Shown: positions 34,090 through 46,805 of the stretch, piece after piece | Numbering within the stretch: position 1 is the first letter of the stretch | Layout: each line of letters opens with the position of its first letter | Assembly (NCBI GenBank): GCA_029204225.1 | Contig: CM055107.1 | Span: 7,846,873 to 7,910,872, forward strand | DNA length: 64,000 bases | Direction: 5' to 3' | From: Diphasiastrum complanatum | Taxonomy: Eukaryota; Streptophyta; Lycopodiopsida; Lycopodiales; Lycopodiaceae | Notes under the pieces: generated by a model | The model's input: the letters and a program-made list of their open reading frames with translations, nothing else | Databases searched by the model: none | What the model was told of the DNA's origin: nothing | Translations under genes and position numbers: made by a program

Positions 34090-34892
34090 CTTGCTTGCTT
34101 TTGATGTGTGTGTGTGTGTGTGGGTAAGAGAGATAGGGGAGGTGGAAGCTGGGGGAGGAACCAATATGTATGTATGGGGAGGTGGGGAGGGGCCCCCATA
34201 CATGTATCCTCCTCCCCACTTTTTAGTTCAAAAAATGTGTATGCATGGGTGAGGGGAGGAGGATGCATGGTCCCGTCCTCACCCATGCATACAAAAGTGT
34301 ATGTAAGTTTATATATATATATATATATATATATACCAACAAAATTTTTGCTCGCCAACTTTATAAGAAGTGGTGAAAAGACTTTTAAGGTTGGATGAAC
34401 TCCTAGTTTAGAATAGAATAGAGCAAGTATATGGCACCATTTTGCCTTGCACCTCGAAATAGACCTCGGGTAACCACATATATGGACCTCAAAATAACCA
34501 CAGATATAGCTCTTATCCTTTTTTAACAATAGATACTCCAACTGCATTGCCTTTCTCCAAATTTTTGATTCATGACTCTTACATGTTTTCTTTGTAGTGT
34601 TGCATTTTATCTAATTTTACAAAGGGATTACAAATTTGCCCCATTACATTCTCATAGAAACTTAGTTGACCATTGTCTCATAGTAATGAGAGTTGTCCAT
34701 TAGCCTATAAATTAATCCCATTCATAAATTATCCTTCTAAAGGGTCTTATTAAACAAACGATTTGTTGTTGTTAAACTCATCCCTATGATTTTCTCCACT
34801 ATATGATCAACATCATATTGATCAACTTATTTCTATAGTTTTTCCCTAGTGTACAATCAATAGGATCACTAGGAAATAAGTCCAAAAAATTC

Positions 34893-36557
34893 CATGAACT
34901 ATTTTCCTACTTAGATCTTCGATCTTTAATGGTATTGAGTTCATCGAATGTGACATGTCTACACTTTCTAGTGTTGGGTTTGTAGAGTTTATAACCTTTT
35001 AATTCCTAAATATATCACATAATGACAGACTTAGTACTTTGGGGCTCAAGTTTAGTCCTCTTCTCCTTAGGAACATGAGCATAGTTCCTACAAAAATATT
35101 TTGATTTGAGGTGATCTACTTTTTGCTTTTTCCAAGTTCAGATTTCTCTAAGACTTTTGGTTGGGAAATCCATAGTAAAAATGATAAAGAACAATATTAT
35201 TTGTCCTATCTAGGTTTTTTCATAAATCATGCTGCAAACATTGTCCATGAGTGTTTGATTAATCTTTCAGCTAGTGAATTATTAGACGAAGTATATGGAC
35301 AATGATTTGTCTTTGAATCTCATGCTCTTTGCAAAGTGTCTGAGGTAAATTTTTAGCTTTCAACTTGTCTAGACTTCCACCCACTTGTGGAATGGGCCTT
35401 GAATGAATTGAGCACCTTTGATTTAGCCTTTAGATAATAGACTACAACTCTACTACATAAGTCATCTATAAAGGACACAAAATACTTAGTAATTGCAAGT
35501 AAGCGAATACACATAGGACCCACAACATATGCTTTACTAATTTGATTACTTAGTCGTTAGCGTTGCTTGATGTCTTCAAAATTGGAGCTTTATGTTGCTT
35601 GCCATGCCTTGCTTCATCCATGAGCATAATAGATTGGAAATTTGGAAGACTAAGAAATTTGTGCCATAGCTCTATCAATTTTTTCCTTGCTACTATCATG
35701 GCTTGATGATCTTTTCCTTACTACTAACATGGCTCGATGATCCTTTTGCTTTGTTGCCAAACAGTGAAGATATGCAGGTCTTGTTCCAAACTTGAAGCCT
35801 TCATCATAGATGTCACAACCATCCTTGTTGAAGAGTATGTATAGGTGTACTCTAGCCAACTTATTTAGTCCAATCGAGTTGCTATCATAGCTAGGGACAT
35901 GAAGTGGCCCTTTCAAGTCCTTTGGTGACTCAATTAAGAAGCCAAGTTAAAACAATGCCTTGGCCCACAACAACAGTGGGATTAGCAAGCTTCACATTTT
36001 TGGGTATGTCAAACAAGTTTGAAAATGCCACAAACCAATCTATGGATGTCATGTGGTTAGTAGCCCCCAAATCCAACAGCCTAAACTCCAGGGCATTAAC
36101 ACCACTTCCATGATAGGTTGGTCTAGATTCAGCTTGTGCCATAAGGAGGGTGGCATTTGAATAAATTTACTTGGAGGAGTCTTGTTCAACAACGTTTGGT
36201 TGAGGAGCCTTTGTAGCTTTATCTGCAATCCACTAGTAACATAACTCTTCATGATGTCCTTTCTTCTTGAAATATGCACATTTGAACATTTTGTTCTCTA
36301 CAAAATTTCCATCCCTATTTTTGGCACTTTGTGGCTTCTGAAATTTTATCCTTTGTATCCTTGGTCTGGTTTCTAAATTATACTACTAAAGCAAGTGCAT
36401 CATCAGTATGTAGACTTAGCTATCTTTGCCTCACATCTTCTTGAAGATGGATTGTAATAAAACTTAACATCTTTGTTATGTCCAAACATTTTCAAGACTC
36501 AAGTTCGACTTTTGATTAGCTTTTGTTGGGCGTGAATCATCCATGGCTTTGATACCA
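34893..36557 (-). pseudogene. Copia gag-protease-integrase remnant
   Basis: From right to left: a decayed gag/knuckle stretch (~36.2-36.5 kb); the protease ALEFRLLDLGATNHMTSIDW then FVAFSNLFDIPKNVKLANP (36142-35930), where D-L-G replaces D-S-G; a GAG-pre-integrase-like part ending LWHKFLSLPNFQS (~35.65 kb); and the integrase C-terminal spacer AHVPKEKRTKLEP then KGYKLYKPNTRKCRHVTFDE (35.1-34.95 kb). Stops occur throughout. The primer site and LTR adjoin on the right. No RT was found to the left, so the element is 3' truncated near 34.9 kb. Confidence 0.75.
36545..36557 (-). other. Primer-binding site
   Basis: On the reverse strand TGGTATCAAAGCC follows TGTTGGAATG's complement. It is the tRNA-Met type primer site with one change. 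Confidence 0.8.
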
Positions 36558-37040
36558 TGTTGGAATGTTTGTAGTAATGCATTCTAGACAAAACCTGATT
36601 GTCATTCTACACTAATTTGCATATTTCTACTTAGATTTTATATTAGTCTTGGTACAAAGATAAAATTGATGCATAGAGAGAAAATGAAGCACACATGAGA
36701 TGGTTTCAACCAATATACTCAAATAGATTTTTTGAATATCATTGGAGGAAGCTCTTCATGCTACTATCTTGTACAAGCTATAAGGGTGCTTATAATACAA
36801 ACTCACCAATCCTTACTTGTAAAGAAGGTAAAATTGTACAACGAGTCTCTTGGACTCCAAGGAGTCTCGTGGACTCGTTACAATTAGATCACTAGTTGGT
36901 TAATAACCTCCCGAGTCATTATGGACTTGTTTAAACTCATAATGTCCCTGTTACAAGTCATACTATGTTACTAAGAAAATATAATGTTCATGTTACAAGT
37001 CATACTATGACTCATCATTACTAGTCTTACCAATAGGTAT
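36558..37040 (-). repeat. 5' LTR of the copia remnant, right edge uncertain
   Basis: It starts TGTTGGAATGTTTG beside the primer site. The far end cannot be fixed because the partner LTR is absent. Internal duplicates of 'gttacaagtcatactatg' occur near 36950 and 36993. Confidence 0.55.
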
Positions 37041-37779
37041 ATCTAGTGTGGGAACCTATTGCACCTACGATGTACGTGTGTAAGGGTTTGAAACGACAAA
37101 TAGGTCCACGAATAGCTCGTGTTGGGGTGAAAAGCTCCCAGATTTGTACCAGCAGGGTCTTGTCAATGATCAGCAAGCTTGACATTTTTTCAAACGAGAT
37201 CGCAGGCTGATCCGGCGGAATTGAGTGTCAATCAGGGATAGGTCTGAGGGCGACCTTCAGAGCAATATTGTCAAACAATTTGCAAGCTATTTCTTCTCAG
37301 AAGGGTCCAGAGCCCAAAGGCCGAGTCGAGCTGTTGCTTGTTTGGGCCATAGATCGTGATCTTCTTGAACAAGGACTTACACTGCTGATGATAAATCTGC
37401 TTGCTTTTTAGAGAAATACTAAGCTGCGTATCGTGTGTGGGCGGATCACGATCCTGGAAACTGAAGCTCGTGTTTTTCACGATACTCCAGGAAGCTACTA
37501 GCTGCTGTCATAGATGCAGGCAGGAAGGTGCATCCACGGAAACAATCACGCGAGTTGCAACGACGCGTTGCAGGTGATTTTCTCCCTCCCCGCAGTTAGT
37601 GATTTGCACAGTTACATCGCCTGCGCTACGTTATGTTAAATTATGTTTTTCAACTGGGTGAACGGGTCGTCCATTCTCTCTCCAGCACCAGATTTCTTTA
37701 AAATCTGCATGCCTGGTCACTCTGGACTCCGGAATCTGAGATTCTGAATGTAAATGTGATAATAGTTAGAAATCGATGG

Positions 37780-37947
37780 AGGAGCGTATTCTTCACCATG
37801 ACTGAAATGACAGTCATGGTGAAGAGATGATTCAAGGGTGAAAAGGTGAGAATTCATCATCCCACCCTCCTCACCCTTGGATGTATTGGAGTCCACCACT
37901 ATCATGTCAGTGGTGGTGACGTGGTGAGTGAGGAATACGCTCCTCCC
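37780..37947. mobile_element. MITE with nested hairpins
   Basis: The ends GGAGGAGCGTATTC (left) and its complement GAATACGCTCCTCC (right) are ~14-20 bp terminal inverted repeats. The outer flanks GAAATCGAT and CAAATGGAT agree at 7 of 9 positions, as for a decayed 8-9-bp target duplication of hAT or Mutator type. Inside lie two further hairpins: TTCACCATGACTG / CAGTCATGGTGAA (37791-37823) and CCACCACT / AGTGGTGG (~37895-37918). Non-coding. Confidence 0.75.
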
Positions 37948-38274
37948 AAATGGATGTGGGACGCGTTTTCAAACTCCTGAGTCGGAACTTAGAGCAACGC
38001 ACTCAGGCTGAGGCAAATCATAGAGATATCATTTATTATACAGAGATAGATGGATATAGATCGATTCGATCGATCAGTTAGAGCGAATAAGACCCAGTGA
38101 TTTTGAGTTCTGATAAGGTGAATTTGTGCCTTTTTGCACTATTATCTAATCCCCCCGGGGCGGGGCTTTGTAGGCACGCTGCTCTCTGGATTGTTTGTAT
38201 AATCTTTGTTAGTAATCGAGCAACATGCCCTTTGTTTGTTTGTTTTTTTTAGTCATGACTAGTTATGTCTGAAA

Positions 38275-39812
38275 ATGGGGTACCAATGATCTTATGAATA
38301 CCTATGTTTAATGTATTCCTCTTTTTCTTCAAGTGACATATTGTTGCATATGCTTCTTTGCTAGTACCTGCAAAATCACAGGCATCCTTAACTATAGTCT
38401 TATCTAAAATTTTCTGAATGTCCACCATCAAAGACTCTGCAATTTTGCACTTTACATTGAAACTTCTATTGTTCATCATGATACACTCAGTGGATTTGCC
38501 TATCAATATTGAGCCCAATGACATTCCAAGTGAAGCATTGTCCTTAATATTCTTAGAAGCTACTAATGCAGATTTGCAAAAAATCAGATAGTTAGCATAA
38601 TATCACCGTAGCTGGAATAAATCCATATGTCATTGATAAAGGTACAAAAATCAGAATATGCTTACTTGAATGCACAAATCCTTCTATTAAAATAACCTCC
38701 TTTAAAAAGAGTTTGAATATCCTTACAACTTTGTCGCTCTACGCTTGTTATTCCTAGCTTTCTTCTTAGCCTCTTCCACATCCTTCAGTAATTGTAAGTT
38801 TTCAAATTGAATAGATTGTAAGATTGATTGCATTTGCTCTATTCTGATTTGATATCAAATGTTATCTTCTGTAATGATTCATTATTTCTTTTATGTTCTT
38901 CATTTTCCTCTAAAGTCTTTTGGACAAGACAATCTCTTTTATGACAATAAGAGGATATGTGTACCGAATCACATTCTAAAAAGTGAATTTTTCATGGAAA
39001 ACTGATTTCATAGCTCTGCAATCTCTCACAATATCCTAGTAATCCAGTATGTCCATTGCATATCCATGTAACTAGATGAGTTTTTGAAGAGAATGTGGGA
39101 TGAGTGAAAGTGCTATGACCTTGAGGATACAATCTTCCATCTGTCCACAAATTCAAGTTCTTATTTTCTTCTTTCCTATTCGATCCTCAGCAAATATTGG
39201 AATTCCTTTGCCTCCCCTTCTCTGTAAAGGTGCCAAATCGTAGGGATGTCCAAATGTAGATGATACAATGTCGTCATAAAAAAAACCAAAAAGTAATCAC
39301 ATACATCAGAACAGATTTTTCAAAACAAATCAAACTACTTATTTTTTATTATCCTATATACTTTGTACCATCAATCCGTTGATTTTGCTTGGCTACCTGA
39401 TTCAAATTTGGAGATGGTGCTCATATTTTCATTCCAATGTGAAGATTGCACTCATGTCAACCAGTGGAGGGAATTCATATTCGAATTTAGAAAAAGCTAA
39501 ACTCTTCAATTCTTACATTTTGTTCTTTTTCTTGATTCAAATTTGGGGATGGCGTTCATATTTTAGATCCAATGAGAAGATTTTCCTCATCGTAACCAAT
39601 GGAGGGAATGTATATTCGAATTTAGACAAGTTAGACTATGAACAATTTAGAGTTCTTAACTGTGACTATAGACACTATGGTTAGATCATTGGGAGTTGGG
39701 GAGGGTCAAGAGTGATGGGGGCAAGCAAATAAACAATATGGCTTTTTTTATTTTGATTTTTTCATTATCGTACATGGAAGTCCTTATAGGGTATTTTTGA
39801 TATTTGAAACTG
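38275..39812 (-). pseudogene. Inverted, truncated copy of the gene at 45.1-48.3 kb
   Basis: Read on the reverse strand, this arm matches 45147-46805. Shared text includes the coiled-coil stretch LQLLKDVEEAKKKARNNKRR (38800-38720) and SLGSILIGKSTECIMMNNRS then FNVKCKIAESLMVDIQKILD (38524-38400). A segment of about 65 bp present in the other copy (between YATI and CHLKKK) is missing here. It keeps the intron-like stretch before the GKSTECI exon. The 3' half of the gene is absent. Function not recognised. Confidence 0.7.
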
Positions 39813-39829
39813 AAGAAACAAAATGTTTC

Positions 39830-40238
39830 TAACTACAAAGTTTTGCTAGCTTTCAGCCCTGGGCCTGACGAAGATGTTCGCGAACTCGAAAGTCGAGAGA
39901 CACGAAGCACGAACAGTTTCGCGAACTTGAAAGTCAAAGGAAACGAAGATGAACGGTTCGCGAACACGAAAGTCAAAGAAGACAAACACGAACGGTTCAC
40001 GAACGAGAATCCTTTGCGGTCTGGCACGAGATTCATTTGCGGTCTAGTACGAGAGAAAGGCAAACGAGTTAAACGAAACCAACGACGCAACTCGAAAATG
40101 TTGCGAAACCCGTTATGCCCTCACGCTGCAAAGAGTACCAGCAGAGATCAAACAAGTACCCAGAAGTACAGAGATCTGATCAAAAAGTATGATACAGGTC
40201 TTAAGATTGGTGATCTTAAAGCCAATGATTATGCTTGA
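39830..40238 (+). other. CGAA-rich stretch with an open frame of unknown meaning
   Basis: A forward frame of 144 codons (39804-40238) is open, mostly because of repeated CGAAC/GAAAGTC words giving charged, repetitive text. The same CGAA-rich style marks the 3' LTR at 27.45-28.04 kb, so this is more likely retroelement LTR or leader sequence than a gene. Confidence 0.35.
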
Positions 40239-40269
40239 TCTATGATAGTTGCCATCAAATTTTTTTGGA

Positions 40270-40410
40270 AAGCTTCATATGAGGTGGATGGGATCGTACA
40301 AGGTTATTGAAGTATTTGACAACGATTTTGTACAATTGGAGTCACTTGAAGGCAAATTGTTACCAACACGTATCAATGGCTCCAGACTTATAGGCCATAC
40401 AGCTCTGGGT
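40270..40410 (+). pseudogene. C-terminal end of a gypsy integrase/polyprotein
   Basis: The forward frame reads YKVIEVFDNDFVQLESLEGK then LLPTRINGSRLIGH. This is the SH3-like C-terminal tail of plant gypsy integrase (consensus G-P-Y-x-V ... V-N-G-x-R-L). Nothing upstream keeps the frame, so only about 45 codons of the element are left. Confidence 0.65.
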
Positions 40411-42090
40411 ACGCCATATTGATGTTTACCTGCATCGTTGAATGTTTCTATGTTCTCATGAGCTTGTGGTAAGTACAACTTGAATTCAGCATGCCTCCTC
40501 CAAAACTTTCGCTTCATATCATCGTGCTTAAAAAATTGATACTCCTGTATTCGGATGTATTCTAAAGTATACATGGAGGTGAAACCTATGTACAATTCAA
40601 CTGAACCGAATGGCAAAACCTTAAATTTACCCTGGATTATGGCCCAACATGACAACCCTTTTGTTCTATGCTAAGTTGGTCCCATGACCAGAGAAAATCT
40701 TCTTTTTTCCAAACAGTTAGCCAGTCCTCGAATGCAATGCCTACTATCCTGGTAGCATCAAATAATTCAGATGCCATTGCAATTTGAAGTTAAGATGGTA
40801 AGGACTCCACAATGGTCCTATTTCATAGAACAGAGTCGCAAGCAAACTTTGATAGCTCTATCTTCCACTGAATCAGAGTATATATGCAGCTGAGTATATA
40901 TGCAGCTGAAATTATTGCACTTTGGCGTGACAAAAATAGATTCTCATCGTTCTACACCATCAACACAAGGTGAGTAAATGAAGTGCGATTTGTCCACAAA
41001 GTAGAAATCCAGGTCAAACCAGCTGCGGAAACCAGATGGATAGACTTGTGCTTGGCTATAGAAGCATTGCCAGATGATACGCAACCAGAAGAGCTGAACT
41101 TCACACAGTCGACAACTCTAGGTGTTGATATTTCACCAACTGATCCAAGGAACTTATTCAAGCTGTCAACTATATGAACTAATCCCACCGCTGTGAAGGC
41201 TACTGAGCACAAATGGTTCAGCACAACAAACTGGCAAGATAATCAGTCGTGTGGAGGTGGATGCTGCTGTGCTTGCGTGACGGTCGGAGTTTGTACGCTA
41301 GACGCAATCTAAAGAGTGAGGAAAAATTGCACCTGCAGAATCTACTTCCATTTTCTCCTGAATCAGTTCAGCTAACCTAGGAGTGCAAGCTATTTGGTCT
41401 CTGGAAGATGCTTTGGATGCGTCGGAACTTGCATTTGACATAAGTGTCACGCTTTACACCTCTGTTATCCGTCAAATTCCATTTTGGTCTTGTTCCTGCA
41501 TCTGGCGAGCTCCGACCTTCGACCATGAGGAGAACGTTAATTGGCATATTGTTGCACCACTATCAAAAGATGATAATGATCGGGGCGTGCGCGTGCATGC
41601 ACTTGTGAAAGGTGGAAGGACTAAATTATCCCAGTTCCCGCAAGATTTGCCATGATCAAAATATTATACTCAAATCTGAAAGTTTTAATATGCTTTGGCA
41701 TAAATCTTTTGAACTCCCTAAGAAACGACCTACTCTTTTAAAGTTTCCTTCATTTGCCTATTTATCTTCACCAATACTTACTCCCACGAACGAGGAAGCA
41801 ACATCTAATGCGTGGTGACTGTATGAGTCACATGCAAGCTATTGGTTGTATATGATGATGGTTTAAAATGATGACATTTTTGAATGCAAGCAAGTCTTAT
41901 ATGATGGCCATAACAATTTTAAACAATTCTAAGTTCTATGTCGGCATTTGTGCCAATATTAACAATATTAAAGTGAAAATACTATATGCTATGTATAATA
42001 ACATGTATGATGACCTCTAAAAATAGTCGTATATGGTGATGAAAATGACATCCAACAAAAAACATTCATTTTCTTCTAGTTTTATGATGA
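40410..42090. other. Stretch without a recognised gene
   Basis: Two ~90-codon frames (reverse 40952-41224, forward 41383-41655) have slightly protein-like composition but match no family I know and show no splice context. A 17-bp phrase 'gagtatatatgcagctga' is duplicated at 40876-40910. Confidence 0.4.
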
Positions 42091-42249
42091 GATGAATTTA
42101 TTCAAATTTTATAGCAGGGATTATCGATAGGCTAGTGGATAGAAGTACACATAGCGATCTACATATTATATACCCTTATTTGTTTACATATGTGTGCATC
42201 AAAAAACTAGTCAAAGCATGTTAATGTGTACCAATCTATTATGATGTAG

Positions 42250-42900
42250 GCCTAAACAATCATTTTTTGCATAATTTTCATAAATGATGGCCTAGGAAAC
42301 TCTTGTTTATTCTGGCATATATGATAGTTTTTCAAAAGCCATCATTTATGACATTTTTCTCTTTATGAGCACACTTAAAAATTCTAGATAAGTGGGCAAA
42401 TAAAAGTAGTTATATTGAAATAATAGTATAACACCCTTAACTTGATATTAGAGTGCATGTCGTATACTTTTTGATAGATGTCGATGTGTAATATTGAATC
42501 CAATGATATTAAACTTGAGGATATGTATAACGTCCCATGTATAACATAAGTAGGTAAATCTACACATAGATGGATGGATTACCACATAATCTAGTAGTCA
42601 TACGTGATATCTGGACTTAAATATCAGTTCATGGAAAAAAACGGCATAAATGACAGCCTAGAAAATTGTCATTTATTCTGGTTAATATGACAGCCTTTGA
42701 AAAGTCATCATTTATGCCAAAAATGACATTTTTTTGTGTTTATGGCTTGAATGTGTAGATAAGTGGGAAGATAAAGCACAGTTAGATGGATATAATAGTA
42801 TAACACCTTTAAGTTGGTATAAGTGCGTCATAATTTTTTGATACACGTTGATGATATGTATTCTAGTGTATTAATATTGAATCTGACGATATTGAACATG
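42250..42900. repeat. CACTA-like subterminal repeats, copies 1 and 2
   Basis: The phrases (A)TAAATGA(C/T)(G/A)GCCTAG, TTTATTCTGG, TATGA(C/T)AG and AAAAG(C/T)CATCATTTATG follow each other at 42285-42400 and again at 42650-42760. Such ATCATTTATGAC words are typical of the subterminal regions of plant CACTA transposons. The surrounding phrases 'agatggatggattaccacataat' and 'agtataacacc' also recur. Confidence 0.6.
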
Positions 42901-43604
42901 TGGATAGGTAAAATACATTAGAGGATATTTTGATTCCAAAAGGGCCGTGTAAGAAATTGTGTCATAGTAAGAGAATGTTAGAGAGAGAATAATAAAATGA
43001 TTGGAATTATTTTTAGTTTTCACTGCTGCCCGTCGTCTAACTTGTGCAGTTGGCTCATTTTTTGAAGTATATTCACAATGTGCATGAAACAAAGCACACA
43101 ACACAAGCGGGAGAAAATTCCCTCCAAAATTTCATGTGTAAAGGAGTACACAAATCCTAAAGCCCATGATCTCAACATTTGTAGATCGAAGTTCTACATA
43201 AATAAAACCTCTAGTCTTTTAGATTTCTTCGATCATTTTGTCATGCTAATTTGCATTGCACCTTCTCGAATACTTGTGAGTCCTTTTGAAATGACTTTGA
43301 GAAGCTTTGTGAGGAAGTTTTAGCAATGTAAATTCCTTTTGCAGTTTTTTATTGATGTTGTATGTCTTGGCATAAGTTCTATTTGACTTCTTGCAAATGT
43401 ACATATTAGATTAACCACCTCTTTGTGTAGGATTAAGGGTTTGGAAGACAAGGCTAAACCTTGTAGATGTTCAAATCCTCTTCCCTTAAACTATTAAAAT
43501 AAAAAATACTTGAACTTAGATCTGAATTTTACTATATGCTAAATTTCTTAATTTTGAAAATGTAAATTAAAAAAGAACTCAATTATGAAATAAATAGAAA
43601 GCCT

Positions 43605-43995
43605 CTATACTTTTATGGAATCATATGCAAGATGTGAACATTTCATCATATTCTATGCAAAGAGTAGATCAATTTTGTTTTTTACCTCATCTCCATCAGA
43701 GTTCAAATAAGAAAGTTATGACATATCAAAGATTGTTATCATACATTTGATCATGTGGCATATCTCCACCACACGCCAATCTGCAATTGTTAAAGAGAAG
43801 AAGTCTACTGGCACGTCATGGTGATATGCCAAGTCATCAAATGCCACATCATCAATGTATGATAACGATATTTGACATGTCATAACTTTCTTATTTGAAC
43901 TCGGATGAAGATGAGGTAAAAAGCAAAAATGATCTACTCTTCACATAGAATCCAATGGAATGATCAAATCTTGCATATGATTTTATAAAAAAGAA
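43605..43995. mobile_element. Foldback MITE, ~390 bp
   Basis: The left arm (43605-43765) and right arm (43835-43995) are inverted copies. They share GCAAAGAGTAGATCA with its complement, TTACCTCATCTCCATC with GATGAAGATGAGGTAA, and TTATGACAT with ATGTCATAA. The loop of ~70 bp is at 43765-43835. The whole could fold into a long imperfect hairpin. No coding capacity. Confidence 0.85.
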
Positions 43996-44404
43996 TTGAA
44001 AATTTCTAGAAAAGTTATTGTTGTTCTACTCATCGTTAGATTAATGGATGATTTTATTGTAGATGATGTTTTGCAACTTCTTGCAAATTTGCCCTCCTTA
44101 AATCATGTAAGTTTGTTTAAATATGGTTTGCTCGATATATTACTATTAACCATAACTACTAAGAGTTGGGTAGTTAGGAGTTTACGGGCAGCATGTATTA
44201 TCAAATCACAAGACCTGCCCACATCGAGAGTTTCAAAATTTACACAAATATTACCGAAAAACTCCAAACATTTTCAGACCGACAAACTATGTTACATAAC
44301 TTCACAAGTATAAAAAATTTATTGGGCCACATGTACACTAAACGGTTGAACAGTCAACAAAAGCACCTTGACAAATGGCCCTTTTGGTGGACTACCTCTA
44401 ATGT

Positions 44405-44640
44405 CTCATGCATAACATAAGTAGTTAAATTCACACATAGATGGATGGATTACTACATAATATGGTAGATATGTCTGATATCTAGACTGAAATCATCATT
44501 TCATGTAAAAAACTGAAATAAATGATAGCCTAGAAAATTGTCTTGTATTTTGGTTTATATGACAGCTTTTCAAAACTCATCATTTATGCCAAACATGATG
44601 TTTTCTTAGGTTTATGTAGATAAGTGGGTCTAGGGCGGAT
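44405..44640. repeat. CACTA-like subterminal repeat, copy 3
   Basis: Collinear with 42540-42760: CATAACATAAGTAG, then ACACATAGATGGATGGATTA, GATATCTAGACTGAAAT, AAATGATAGCCTAGAAAATT and CATCATTTATGCC. The sequence between copies 2 and 3 (42.9-44.4 kb) contains the foldback MITE. Confidence 0.65.
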
Positions 44641-44875
44641 TTTTCGTCGAGGGATTGGTCTTGTTGGAAGATCCCCAGTGGGAGAAGGGCCCACACTGTC
44701 CTTACACGTGAGTGATCAGGGTAACGCCGCATCCAATCCCGAGGGCCATCCCAATTACCCTGTTCTCCCTAGCCAATAAGAGTTTTCCAGGCTCTCAGAG
44801 ATATGGCCACCGTGAGATGAGATGGCTACAAACGTTTTAGCTAGATTCGAGCTTTGGTTTTGAATTTGGTATGAT

Positions 44876-44883
44876 TATAAATA
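44876..44883 (+). promoter_or_regulatory. TATA box, possible promoter of the 45-48 kb gene
   Basis: TATAAATA follows a GC-richer stretch (44640-44800) and precedes the first exons of the unrecognised gene. The match to the plant consensus is good; its use is inferred from position. Confidence 0.35.
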
Positions 44884-45146
44884 CAAGCTTCTTAGATTTT
44901 GGTCTTTGGTCACTAGGGACAGTCCTGCTTTGATAATCTGGCTTTTGTTATCATCAGTGTGGCCTTTTCTTTGTAGTCGACATTTTTCTTTCCTTCAAGC
45001 AGTGGCTCAAGTGTCCACGTTTCATTCTGCCTCATCGACTCGATCTCCTCCGACATTGCTTGCTTCTAAAATTCACCTTATGGACTCTGGATAGGTTCTT
45101 GATATGTCGCCGGCTCCTCAGCGTAGCCATTAGAAGAGGTCTCATT

Positions 45147-46805
45147 ATCAAAAAGACCCTTTAAGAAATGCCATGTAGGATAAAGAAAAAAATCAAAATA
45201 AAAAAATAATAATATTGTTTATTTGCTTGCCCCCAACACTCCTGAGGATCTCCAACTCCCAATGATCTAACTATAGTGTCTATTGTCACAGTTAAGAACT
45301 CTAAACTGTTCATAGTCTAACTTGTCTAAATTCAAAAATATTTTCCCTCCATTGGTTACGAAGAGGGCAATCTTCTCACTGGATCTAGAATATGGCCGCC
45401 ATCCCCAAATTCAAATTAGGAAAAAAAGTAAAATGTATAAATATGCATTCCCTCCAGTAGAATAAAAATTTGAGTGCCTTCTCCAAATATGAATGCCATC
45501 TCCACATTGGAATGAAAATTTGAGCGCCATCTCCAAATTTGAATCAGACAGAAAAGCAAAATCAATGGATTGATGGTACAGAGTATATAATATAATAAAA
45601 GATAAGTACTTTGTTTTGTTTTAAAAAATTTGTTCTTAGTACTTTGATGCGTTTAATTACTTTCTTGTTTTTTCTGATGACAACATTGTATTATCTACAT
45701 TTGGATATCCCTACTGATTTGGCACCTTTACAGAGAAGGGGAGGCAAAGGAATTCCAATCTTTGCTGAGGATCGAATAGGGAAGAGGAGGCAAAGGAATT
45801 CAAATATCTGCTAAAGATCATTCTCGTTATAGGGTAGAAGGAAAGAACAACTTGGATTTGTGGACAAATGGAACATTATATTCTCAAGATCCCAGCACTC
45901 TGACTCATCCCACATTCTCGTCAATAACTAATCTAGTTATATGGATATGCAATGGGCATACTGGATTACTAGGATACTGTGAGAGATTGAAGAATCATGG
46001 AAATTAGTTCTATATGATGAAAATTCACATTTTAGAATGTAAGTTGATACGGATATCCTCTTATTGTCAGAATAGAGATTGTCTTCTCCAAAAGACCTTA
46101 GAGGAAAACGAACAACTTAAAAGAAATAATGAATAATTACACCAATATAACAATCGATATCAAATACAAACTAAAGCAAATGCAATCAATCTTACAATCT
46201 ATTCGAATTGAAAAGTTACAATTACTGAAGGATGTGGAATTCTAAGAAGAAGGCTAGGAATAAGAAGCGAAAGCAACAAAGTTGCAAGGATATTTAAACT
46301 CTTTCAAAAAGGATGTTATCGAAATAGAAGGATTCATGCATTCAAGTAAGCATGTTCTGATTTTTGTAACTTTATCAATGACATATGGATTTATTTCAGC
46401 TACGGTGATATTTTGCCAACTATCTGTTTTTTTGCAGATCTGCATTAGTAGCTCCTCGGAATATTAAGGACAATGCTTCACTTGGAATATCGTTGGGCTC
46501 AATATTGACAGGCAAATCCACTGAGTGTATCATTATGAACAATAGGAGTTCCAATGTAAAATGCAAATTAACAGAGTCTTTGATGGTGGACAATCAAAAA
46601 AATTTAGATAAGACTATAGTTCAAGGTGCTTCTGATTTTGTAGGTATTAGCAGGGAAGCATATGCAACAATATTTAAACTTATTAGAGAAGCTTTTAAGT
46701 AAGTTCAAATTAGAAAAGTACTAATCCCAAGGTCATATCACTTGAAGAAAGAGAAGGATACATTAAACATAGGTATGCATAAGATTATCGGTAACCCATT
46801 TCATA
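45147..46805 (+). repeat. Right arm of a ~1.6 kb inverted duplication
   Basis: Inverted and collinear with 38275-39812, including non-coding parts such as TTATTTGCTTGCCCCCA and AACTCCCAATGATCTAAC. The spacer between the arms is 5.3 kb. Confidence 0.88.
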
